Assembly (NCBI GenBank): GCA_046539045.1
Contig: JBKHHU010000047.1
Location: 1-20,168 of the forward strand
Length of the DNA stretch: 20,168 nt
Direction: 5' to 3'
DNA from: JBKHHU01 sp046539045
Lineage (GTDB): Bacteria; Planctomycetota; Phycisphaerae; SM23-33
The notes below the pieces were generated by a model. The model saw nothing but the letters and a program-made list of their open reading frames with translations. It was not told where the DNA came from and did no database searches. How positions within the stretch are numbered: position 1 is the stretch's first letter; each line of letters begins with the position of its first letter. The position numbers and the translations under genes were made by a program. Positions 14,221-20,168 of this stretch are shown here, one piece after another.

Positions 14221-14889
14221 ATGTCGGAGCTTCAAAATCGTCTGGAAAAACTGTTGTTGCGCCTGGACTACATGGGAATGCGCGTCGAGCAGGCCGTTGC
14301 CGACGCGATCCACGCCATCGAAGCGCGCAATGAAGCTGACGGGACTCGCGTCAGCAAGCAGGATTCCGCCATCGATCGCGAGGAAGTGGAGATCGAGCAG
14401 GAGAGCATCCGCCTGCTTGCGCTGTACCAGCCCGCCGCCATCGACCTGCGGAAGATCTGCACGATTATCAAGGTCAACAACGACCTGGAGCGGATTGCCG
14501 ATCTCGCTGCGGCCATGGGGCGACAGGTGGTCCATATGGTCCAGACCGAAGTGGACCCGGAGGATTACCCCAACTTCGGCCGGCTTGTCCGCGTCACGCA
14601 GAATGTCTTGGGCAAGACGGTTCGCATGCTGAACACCGTGGACTCCAACACCGCGATGGCCGTCATCCGGGCCGACGTATTCATCGACGACGAGTACAAG
14701 ATGCTCGTCCAGTCCGTTCTCGAAGAGGAAGGGCAGCGCATCGGCGGAGCCGACAGCGCCCTGACCATCATCAACCTGGGCAAAGCACTCGAAAGGATTG
14801 GAGATTTGTGCACCAACATTGCCGAGGACATCGTCTTTCTCCGAACCGGCGACATCGTGCGTCATACCGATGTCACGCATAAAGCCTGA
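14221..14889 (+). CDS. phoU: Phosphate signalling protein PhoU
   Basis: A 222-residue all-helical protein with the two PhoU metal-binding motifs, NNDLERIADL (86-95) and GKALERIGDLCTNIAED (187-203). PhoU links the transport state of PstSCAB to PhoR and dampens the Pho response when phosphate is plentiful. The ATG at 14221 is preferred because CGGAG lies about 9 nt upstream and the family N-terminus begins here. A TTG at 14152 would extend it by 23 residues back into pstB. It lies 61 nt after pstB and is the last of the pst genes before a new promoter region for the porin. Confidence 0.93.
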   Translation: MSELQNRLEKLLLRLDYMGMRVEQAVADAIHAIEARNEADGTRVSKQDSAIDREEVEIEQESIRLLALYQPAAIDLRKICTIIKVNNDLERIADLAAAMGRQVVHMVQTEVDPEDYPNFGRLVRVTQNVLGKTVRMLNTVDSNTAMAVIRADVFIDDEYKMLVQSVLEEEGQRIGGADSALTIINLGKALERIGDLCTNIAEDIVFLRTGDIVRHTDVTHKA

Positions 14890-14920
14890 ACGCCGGTTCT
14901 TATCTGCCAATTGACCCGCC

Positions 14921-14938
14921 CTTAGTACAGGCTTCACA
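14921..14938 (+). promoter_or_regulatory. Pho-box-like direct repeat upstream of the porin
   Basis: CTTAGTA (14921-14927) and CTTCACA (14932-14938) are separated by 11 bp start to start, the phasing of a Pho box. The core resembles the CTTAACA/CTTAGCG units near pstS. It lies about 100 nt before the porin start, in the 149-nt gap after phoU. It suggests a separate PhoB-controlled promoter. No -10 could be placed with confidence. Confidence 0.4.
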
Positions 14939-15038
14939 GTAGGTGTGCATACTTCCGGGCGTGGCAAGTGCGTCTTCAGCGGCTGAGAGTCAGCCATCTT
15001 CAAGGAACCTGTCTGACTGAACACAGAAGGAGTGTGTA

Positions 15039-16268
15039 ATGCGAAAATGCCTTACATCAATTATCGGGCTGGCGTTGCTGACTATGGCGACGACGGTCCA
15101 GGCCGGGACCGACTCGGTCGAAGATCTCAAGCAGACTGTAAACCAGTTGCAGAATCGGATCGCCGAACTGGAAACCAAGCAGGATCAGGCAATGCGTCGG
15201 GAGATTCACCGTGACGAGGTTGTCGCGCTGATCAAGGAACTGAACGCCGACGCTGCCGCTCACAGCGGTATGCCCTCCTGGCTGGAAGACCTGAAGTTCT
15301 TCGGAGACCTGCGTCTGCGGTACGAAAACACGTGCTACGGACCGCGTGCCAAGGAACGCCATCGTGCACGTTATCGCCTGCGGTTCGGTATCAAGAAGTA
15401 CTGGCTGGACAAGGAACTGGAAGTGGGCTTCCGGATCGCCAGCGGTAGCAGCGACGGACCCACCAGCACCAATCAGACCATGGGCGACGGCTTCGCGACA
15501 GACGAGCTCTGGATCGATCGCGCCTACGCGAAGTACAAACCCAAGGCGGTCGAAGGCCTGATGCTCATCGGCGGTAAGATGGGCAACCCGCTGGTCAGCA
15601 CCAGCATGGTCTGGGACAGCGACGTGAACCCCGAAGGGTTCTTCGGTAGCTACACCCACAAGTTCGATGACAACGTCGAAGCGTTCGTCGGTGCCGGGTA
15701 CTTCATCGCCAACGAAAGCCAGCCTGAGCACGATACCATTCTGATGGCCTACCAGGGCGGCGTGAATGCGAAGATCGGCGACGTTGCCCTCACCGCGGCC
15801 GCCACGTGGTACGACTGGGATCACTACGTCAACAGCGTTGGCGGCGTGGATTTTGACAAGATGCAGGCGCTGAACCTGACCCTCAAGGCCAAGACGAAGA
15901 TCGCCGGTCTCGGCGTCGGCGGCTACGTTGACTTCATCAAGAACTTGGGCAGCGAAAACGAGCCGGCCCCGTTCGAAGGCGAAGACACCGGTTACGCTGC
16001 CGGTATCAAGCTGGGCGGCAACAAGAAGAAGGGCGACTGGTCGCTGGGCTACGAGTACAAGCACATCGAAGCCAACGCCACCGCCAACGATTTCGACGAT
16101 TCCGACTTCGGCGGAACCAACCGCAAGGGTCACGCCTGGAAGGGCAAGTACAGCCTGACCGACGACGTCAGCGTCGGCGGTGCCGTGTTCTGGACCGAAG
16201 ACATCAAAGGTCCCGATGCCGGCGATCGCGATGTGATCACCCAGATCGACCTGGTCTGGAAGTTCTAA
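15039..16268 (+). CDS. Outer-membrane porin, probably phosphate-regulated
   Basis: A 409-residue outer-membrane beta-barrel protein. It has a signal peptide (1-22, ending VQA), a short coiled coil (about 26-58, EDLKQTVNQLQNRIAELETK) like the trimerising helix of Gram-negative porins, then alternating amphipathic strands from about 85 (FFGDLRLRYENT) to a terminal phenylalanine in IDLVWKF, the signal for barrel assembly. It resembles the 'putative porin' families found next to pst genes. AAGGAG precedes the ATG. Its place after phoU and a Pho-box-like repeat suggest that it carries phosphate or other anions across the outer membrane, a role like E. coli PhoE or Pseudomonas OprP, though without clear homology to either. 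Confidence 0.85.
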   Translation: MRKCLTSIIGLALLTMATTVQAGTDSVEDLKQTVNQLQNRIAELETKQDQAMRREIHRDEVVALIKELNADAAAHSGMPSWLEDLKFFGDLRLRYENTCYGPRAKERHRARYRLRFGIKKYWLDKELEVGFRIASGSSDGPTSTNQTMGDGFATDELWIDRAYAKYKPKAVEGLMLIGGKMGNPLVSTSMVWDSDVNPEGFFGSYTHKFDDNVEAFVGAGYFIANESQPEHDTILMAYQGGVNAKIGDVALTAAATWYDWDHYVNSVGGVDFDKMQALNLTLKAKTKIAGLGVGGYVDFIKNLGSENEPAPFEGEDTGYAAGIKLGGNKKKGDWSLGYEYKHIEANATANDFDDSDFGGTNRKGHAWKGKYSLTDDVSVGGAVFWTEDIKGPDAGDRDVITQIDLVWKF

Positions 16269-16306
16269 CCCGACGCAGCAACCACAGGAACCTGAAGATG
16301 CATCCG

Positions 16307-16346
16307 AACGGGCCGTCCGCGACTCATTCCGCGGGCGGCCCGTTTC
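16307..16346 (+). terminator. Strong intrinsic terminator after the porin
   Basis: AACGGGCCGTCCGCG (16307-16321) pairs with CGCGGGCGGCCCGTT (16330-16344) over 15 positions with one G-U pair and an 8-nt loop, followed by TTTCATTA. It starts 39 nt after the porin stop and closes the pst/pho transcription unit. Confidence 0.85.
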
Positions 16347-16353
16347 ATTAACC

Positions 16354-16710
16354 ATGAAAGCAAACGATATGTCTGACCGCATCATCTGGAAAATCCGTTC
16401 CGTCAAATCCTACCCCGAGGCCCACAACCACCTGCTGGTCGGGCAGGTCATCGAACGAGACAATGCCTGCATCAAGGTTTTCGGACGTTCGTTCCACTTC
16501 GGCAAACTCGTCCACCGCAAGCGGGAAGTCGTCATGGGCCGCCTCGCCACGCGCATCATTCCGTGGTCGCGAGTGGAGATCATCAATGAACTGCCTGCCG
16601 GGTTCGATTTCCAGTCCGCGCGCCTGATCGAGGATGAACAGGGCAAGGTCGTCTTCTCCGACGGGGAAAACGCCTGCAACATCGCCTCGGCACAATCCCG
16701 GCCGTATTGA
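16354..16710 (+). CDS. Conserved-looking hypothetical protein, small beta-rich
   Basis: A 118-residue soluble protein. Alternating hydrophobic residues through HLLVGQVIERDNACIKVFG and RIIPWSRVEIINELP suggest a small beta-barrel, vaguely like an SH3 or Sm fold, but I cannot name a family. The start is uncertain: ATG 16354 and in-frame ATG 16369 both lack a good ribosome site, although 16369 has GAAAG upstream. The ATG at 16354 comes just after the terminator T-run, so any promoter must lie within or before the porin terminator unless the site is leaderless. It may therefore be read by readthrough from the porin. The frame is open, with normal-looking residue composition and a tail ending QSRPY. 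Confidence 0.55.
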   Translation: MKANDMSDRIIWKIRSVKSYPEAHNHLLVGQVIERDNACIKVFGRSFHFGKLVHRKREVVMGRLATRIIPWSRVEIINELPAGFDFQSARLIEDEQGKVVFSDGENACNIASAQSRPY

Positions 16711-16857
16711 TCTGCCATGCCGGTTTCAGGTGGTCTGCTGTCGTGTCCGGGGTCTAGAATGCATACAGAAAACATTTGCCTCTGGTCGCGCGGCCGGTTT
16801 CTCGTTCGTGCCGTGACGACACGTAACCGCTCCGTTTGGCCCGTAGAGGAGACGACA

Positions 16858-17418
16858 ATGAACCTTGTATCACGACAGATGGTTGTCGATGCCGGCGTGG
16901 ATATCGACCAACTCTTGCACCTGCTGGTAACCAACGCAGCTGCGGAACTGACAACGTATTTCTATTACACGGCCCTGAGGGTGAATCTCATCGGATCGGA
17001 AGGCGAGGCGCTGAAAGAGATTGCCGAAGATGCCCGCATTGAAGACCGCAACCACTTCGAGGCGCTGTTCCCGCGGATCTATGAACTCGGTGGTAAGCTG
17101 CCGAACAACATGAACGAGTTCCACGACTGTTCCGCCTGTCCACCGGCCCGCCTTCCGGATGATCCCACCGATATCCAGGCGGTGGTGAAGGTTCTTTTGG
17201 AAGCCGAACAGTGCGCGGTCAAAGGCTATACGGAAATCTGCAACGTGACTGCGGGCAAAGACCATCGGACCTACTCCCTGGCTCTTGCCATCCTGAATGA
17301 GGAAATCGAGCACGAAGCCTGGTTCGCCGAATTCCTTGCCCATGGTCCTTCGGCCCACTTTCGCCGGCGCAGAGTTGGAGAATCGCCGTTCGTCTCGAAA
17401 TTCCTTCATATCGAGTGA
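16858..17418 (+). CDS. Dps-like ferritin of the thioferritin (DPSL) type
   Basis: A 186-residue four-helix ferritin-like protein. Probable di-iron ligands are Glu30 (AELTTYFYY), Glu62/His66 (IEDRNHFEAL), Glu117 (LLEAEQCA) and the ExxH pair Glu149/His152 (NEEIEHEAWF). Cys91 and Cys94 in HDCSACPP form the CxxC pair that defines DPSL/thioferritin proteins, which use peroxide to oxidise iron and form 12-subunit cages. The ATG at 16858 follows AGAGGAGA. An in-frame frame from 16717 would add 47 non-conserved residues. It stands between the phosphate locus and the sugar-acid genes with its own spacing on both sides. The likely role is protection from peroxide and iron storage. Whether it binds DNA is unknown. 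Confidence 0.82.
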   Translation: MNLVSRQMVVDAGVDIDQLLHLLVTNAAAELTTYFYYTALRVNLIGSEGEALKEIAEDARIEDRNHFEALFPRIYELGGKLPNNMNEFHDCSACPPARLPDDPTDIQAVVKVLLEAEQCAVKGYTEICNVTAGKDHRTYSLALAILNEEIEHEAWFAEFLAHGPSAHFRRRRVGESPFVSKFLHIE

Positions 17419-17509
17419 CTTTTCGCTACGCTTCCATACTTGGTCGGCTTGGGCAGCTTCTGCTCGCTTCGCCGGTTTGCCCTTCCACATGGCGATTCCG
17501 GGCAGCATA

Positions 17510-17527
17510 ATGGCAGTTCATTGCCAT
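17510..17527. promoter_or_regulatory. Inverted repeat upstream of the SDR gene (operator candidate)
   Basis: ATGGCA-GTTCAT-TGCCAT is a perfect 6-bp inverted repeat ending 26 nt before the SDR start. It overlaps CATAAT (17506-17511), a -10-like hexamer with TTCCAC (17484-17489) 16 nt upstream. This arrangement would suit repression of the SDR-dehydratase pair. Confidence 0.35.
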
Positions 17528-17553
17528 AGCTTGTAGCAACGGAAAGGCTGCCC

Positions 17554-18366
17554 ATGGACAATGCGGATTTCGGACTTGTCGGTTCAAGCCGGTTTGACGA
17601 TCTTGCCGGCAGGTCCGCTATCGTGACCGGCACCAGCAAAGGCATCGGCTGCGCGATTGCTCGGGTACTCGCCGGTCAGGGAATGAAACTCGTGCTCACC
17701 GCCCGCAGTGTTGGTCGGGGCAGGGCATTTGCCGACTCACTGACCGAGCAGGGGGCCGAGACGGTTTTCGTGCCCGCCGACCTGATGAAGCGAGAGGACT
17801 GCCGGAAGGTATTCGATGCTGCCGTCGATGCCTTCGGTCGCGTCGACCTGCTGGTCAATAACGCTGCCGCCAACAGGTCCGGAACGCTGCTGGATACCGA
17901 CGAGGACCTGTACGCCAAGGTCGTCGAGGGCAACATCCGCATGGTGTTTGTTTTGTCGCAACTGGTTGCCGCCCATCAGGCTGCCAACGGGGGAGGCAAC
18001 ATCGTCCACATCTCATCGGTCGGCGCTGCCGCCCACGGCCATCGGGGCATGTGCGGATACGACGCCTCCAACGGGGCCATCGAATCGTTGACCCGGACCA
18101 TGGCACTCGAGCTGGCCGAGAAGAACATCCGCGTCAACGCCGTCGCGCCCGGGGCCATCGCCAAAGACAATCCCACAGACCGCCAGAAAGCGTTCTACGA
18201 GAAGACCGATAAGCTCATCCCTGCCGGTCGGCACGGCACCGGAGAGGAGATCGGGTGGGCGGTGGCCTTCCTCGCCTCGGATATCGCCGCCTATATCACC
18301 GCTCAGACCCTCACCGTTGACGGCGGACTCACCGCCCAGATCAGCCCGCCCGGAATGTTCGTCTGA
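17554..18366 (+). CDS. Short-chain dehydrogenase/reductase family protein with altered active site
   Basis: A 270-residue Rossmann-fold SDR. The cofactor motif is TGTSKGIGCAIA (25-36), followed by NNAAA (102-106), Asn127, Ser155 (HISSV) and Tyr169. The catalytic YxxxK reads YDASN, so Lys173 of the usual tetrad is Asn (codon AAC). The rest of the family signature continues normally (GAIESLTRTMALELA, IRVNAVAPGAI, LTVDGG). Classical SDRs use NAD(P)(H) to oxidise or reduce alcohols and ketones. GGAAAGG precedes the ATG. It lies 15 nt before the mannonate-dehydratase-like gene, so a hexuronate role such as fructuronate/mannonate oxidoreduction is plausible. Loss of the lysine may reduce activity or mark a changed reaction. 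Confidence 0.85.
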   Translation: MDNADFGLVGSSRFDDLAGRSAIVTGTSKGIGCAIARVLAGQGMKLVLTARSVGRGRAFADSLTEQGAETVFVPADLMKREDCRKVFDAAVDAFGRVDLLVNNAAANRSGTLLDTDEDLYAKVVEGNIRMVFVLSQLVAAHQAANGGGNIVHISSVGAAAHGHRGMCGYDASNGAIESLTRTMALELAEKNIRVNAVAPGAIAKDNPTDRQKAFYEKTDKLIPAGRHGTGEEIGWAVAFLASDIAAYITAQTLTVDGGLTAQISPPGMFV

Positions 18367-18381
18367 GACGGAGTGTCTTCG

Positions 18382-19584
18382 ATGTCTTCCCTGAAAATCA
18401 CCAACGTCCGCACCTTTATCACCCAGCCGGGAACGCAGCGGCTGATCGTCGTCCGTGTCGAGACGTCCGAGCCCGGGCTCTACGGTCTCGGTTGTGCGAC
18501 GTTCACCCAGCGACACCTTGCCGTCAAGCAGACGCTGGACAGCCACATCGGCCCGTACGTGATCGGCAAGGACCCCGCCGATATCCAGGACCTCTGGCTG
18601 GGGATGATGCACAACGGGTACTGGCGGAACGGTCCGGTGCTCAACAATGCCGTCAGCGGGATCGACATGGCCCTATGGGATATCAAGGGCAAGCTGGCGG
18701 GCATGCCCTGCTATCAGCTCTGGGGTGGGAAAACGCGTCCCGCGGCGGCTGTCTATACACACGCCAACGGCAGGACGCTGGAGGGTCTGGAAGAGAATGT
18801 GCGAGAGCGCTTGGCCGAGGGCTACCGCTACATCCGCTGCCAGCTCAACGGGTACTCGACCGGCAAGGACCCGCTCCACCGGCCGGACGACGCGCCGGCA
18901 GGGCAATACTTCGATCCGCGCAAGAAGCTGCGGGAAATTCCTGAGATGTTCCGCTACCTGCGGAAGCAGCTCGGCGACGAGGTGGAACTGTGCTATGACG
19001 TTCACGAGCGGCTGGCCCCCTCTGACGCGGTGCAACTGGCAGGCGATCTCCAGCCGTACCGCCTGTTCTTTCTGGAAGACCCGCTCGCCCCGGAGGACAG
19101 CGACTGGCTGCGTCGCATCCGCGCCACCAGCACCACACCGATCGCGATGGGTGAGCTGTTCAACAACCCGCGGGAGATCACGCCTCTAATCGCCGATCGC
19201 CTGATCGACTTCATCCGCGTTCACATCTCGCAGATCGGTGGGACCACGCCCGCGCTGAAGCTTGCTCGCCTGTGCGAAGCGTTCGGCGTGCGAACCGCCT
19301 GGCACGGGCCGCCGGACCTGTCAATGATCGGCATGGCCGCCCAGTTGCATCTCGACCTGGCCGGCCCGAACTTCGGCATCCAGGAATGGACCCGCCGCAG
19401 CCAAGCCGAGCGAGACGTGTTCCCGAACGCACCGGAAGTCCGGGACGGCTACGCGTACCTGAACGACGCGCCCGGATTGGGTGTGGATTTCGACGAATCC
19501 GCCGCAGCCAAACATCCGTGCACCGACGCCAACCCGACTTGGACCGAAACCCGAGGCCCCGACGGCGGGCGCCTCCGGCCGTGA
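18382..19584 (+). CDS. Enolase-superfamily sugar-acid dehydratase (ManD/RspA-like)
   Basis: A 400-residue enolase-superfamily protein, equal in length to D-mannonate dehydratases of the ManD/RspA type. An N-terminal capping domain (1-115) precedes the barrel. Metal and catalytic residues are visible: Asp206 and His208 (CYDVHERL), Glu232 (FLEDPLAPED), Glu258 (AMGELF), His308 (AWHGP) and Glu335 (IQEW). The RspA-like ending WTETRGPDGGRLRP is also present. It would dehydrate D-mannonate, or a related acid such as D-gluconate, to a 2-keto-3-deoxy acid. Some family members have little activity. ATG 18382 is preferred to GTG 18373 because GGAG is well spaced. It is the second gene of the SDR-dehydratase pair and fits uptake of products from uronate polysaccharides. 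Confidence 0.87.
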   Translation: MSSLKITNVRTFITQPGTQRLIVVRVETSEPGLYGLGCATFTQRHLAVKQTLDSHIGPYVIGKDPADIQDLWLGMMHNGYWRNGPVLNNAVSGIDMALWDIKGKLAGMPCYQLWGGKTRPAAAVYTHANGRTLEGLEENVRERLAEGYRYIRCQLNGYSTGKDPLHRPDDAPAGQYFDPRKKLREIPEMFRYLRKQLGDEVELCYDVHERLAPSDAVQLAGDLQPYRLFFLEDPLAPEDSDWLRRIRATSTTPIAMGELFNNPREITPLIADRLIDFIRVHISQIGGTTPALKLARLCEAFGVRTAWHGPPDLSMIGMAAQLHLDLAGPNFGIQEWTRRSQAERDVFPNAPEVRDGYAYLNDAPGLGVDFDESAAAKHPCTDANPTWTETRGPDGGRLRP

Positions 19585-19627
19585 CGTGGAACCAGCCTGT
19601 GGCTACAGTTTCCGAGCGTCCAGATGC

Positions 19628-19643
19628 AGGGCCTCAAGGCCCT
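19628..19643. terminator. Short GC-rich hairpin after the dehydratase gene
   Basis: AGGGCC-TCAA-GGCCCT is a perfect 6-bp stem with a four-base loop, 44 nt after the dehydratase stop and downstream of the convergent oxidoreductase gene. No U-run follows on either strand, so it is only a weak bidirectional terminator candidate. The remainder of 19585-19779 shows nothing I can support. Confidence 0.3.
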
Positions 19644-19779
19644 CCGTCGTCATCTTGCCGCCCGCGGAGATGGTCGCCGAACTCAGCCGCCACGTCATAT
19701 TGCTTGTTGAGGTACCGGAAAGCGTGACCGCTCATGGATCATCCACCTGGAACAGGAAATTGAGGAGCGACCGAACCGG

Positions 19780-20168
19780 TCACTCCATGGGAAGGTCGTC
19801 GTCATTCGTCAATTCGGGCGGCCGATAAGCCAGGCAGTCGGCCGGCTTGAGTCCGAGGGTGTGAAGCATTTGTCCGGGTCGTTCCGGCTGGCTCGTCCGG
19901 TCGGAGAGATACGCCGACTCGATCACCGATTGGGTCAGTATGTTCTCGCGGGCCGAACACTCGTAGATTTTCGCATCCGCCAGCACGGCCTGTACGAACG
20001 ACTCAGCCTGCCGCCGGAATGTTTCGATGGGAGGCAGGTCGTTGTGCAGACGGTCCAGCACGTTACCGTCCGGATCGCGGAGCAGGCAAAGGTCCGGATT
20101 CGCCGTCACCGACCCGCCCCGGCCGTGAAGCACCAGCCCTTCGCTCACCGGCCCGCTGCTGCGAGGGG
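19780..20168 (-). CDS. Gfo/Idh/MocA-family oxidoreductase, C-terminal part (5' partial)
   Basis: The frame is open to the right edge of the window and ends at TGA 19782-19780, giving about 129 visible residues. The visible part resembles the C-terminal domain of Gfo/Idh/MocA NAD(P)-dependent sugar oxidoreductases. It has beta strands (LVLHGRGGSVTANPDLCLL), then the family's closing helix pair with ESFVQAVLADAKIYECSARE and SVIESAYLSDRTSQPERPG. The N-terminal Rossmann domain would lie beyond the window. A GTG at 20148 is unlikely to be the start because the frame continues upstream without a stop. Proteins of this family commonly accompany polysaccharide and sugar-acid catabolism in PVC bacteria. 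It converges on the dehydratase gene and is not part of that transcript. Confidence 0.72.
   Translation of the reverse strand, partial: PRSSGPVSEGLVLHGRGGSVTANPDLCLLRDPDGNVLDRLHNDLPPIETFRRQAESFVQAVLADAKIYECSARENILTQSVIESAYLSDRTSQPERPGQMLHTLGLKPADCLAYRPPELTNDDDLPME

Noticed and set aside
16717..16857. N-terminal extension of the thioferritin-like gene
   Set aside because: The residues are unlike ferritins, and the internal ATG 16858 has a strong AGAGGAGA site.
19634..19735. Short minus-strand frame of 33 codons starting MSGHAFRYLNK, and an overlapping one with MTTEGLEALHLDARKL at its end
   Set aside because: AGGTGG precedes the first, but both are very short, overlap in different frames, and cross a hairpin. 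I could not decide between a small gene, a decayed gene and chance.

Overview
The window is a GC-rich bacterial chromosome segment, densely coded and without rRNA, tRNA, CRISPR or transposase genes. A PEP-CTERM surface protein, a heparinase II/III-like lyase, a RspA/ManD-type sugar-acid dehydratase, a Gfo/Idh/MocA oxidoreductase and a thioferritin-like Dps homologue together suggest a Planctomycetota (Phycisphaerae-like) or other PVC-group polysaccharide degrader. That placement is inferred from gene content only, with no marker gene behind it.

Layout. (1) 1-1404: the tail of an unidentified gene, a PA14/PEP-CTERM exported protein on the minus strand with a candidate sigma70 promoter, and a 44-residue zinc-ribbon protein. 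(2) 1597-5990: a secreted heparinase-like polysaccharide lyase followed closely by a transglutaminase-like lipoprotein that probably starts at CTG, then a two-helix membrane protein. (3) 6005-6656: a Phd-family antitoxin and PIN-domain toxin pair on the minus strand, preceded by a perfect palindrome containing TGTACA, the core motif known from YefM operators. (4) 6735-16346: a complete phosphate-starvation locus. phoB-phoR run leftward. pstS-pstC-pstA-pstB-phoU and a porin run rightward, and the porin ends in a strong intrinsic terminator. The phoB-pstS interval carries three ATCTTA repeats exactly 22 bp apart interleaved with a 9-bp inverted repeat, which probably form the PhoB-binding region. 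A similar CTTA/CTTC pair 11 bp apart precedes the porin. (5) 16354-17418: a small unknown protein and a DPSL/thioferritin-like ferritin. (6) 17554-19584: an SDR dehydrogenase whose catalytic lysine is replaced by asparagine, followed 15 nt later by a mannonate-dehydratase-like enolase-superfamily protein. (7) 19780-20168: the C-terminal part of a Gfo/Idh/MocA oxidoreductase on the minus strand, cut by the window edge.

How the genes work together. PhoR would sense phosphate status through PstSCAB and PhoU, and phosphorylate PhoB. PhoB would then activate its own operon, the pst operon and probably the porin, which lets phosphate cross the outer membrane. The lyase cluster and the SDR/ManD pair fit the degradation of uronate-containing polysaccharides and catabolism of the released sugar acids. 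No wholly new system is evident. The most distinctive features are a PstA with a roughly 260-residue insertion between its first and second membrane segments, the phased repeat array at the pst/phoB control region, and the altered SDR active site.
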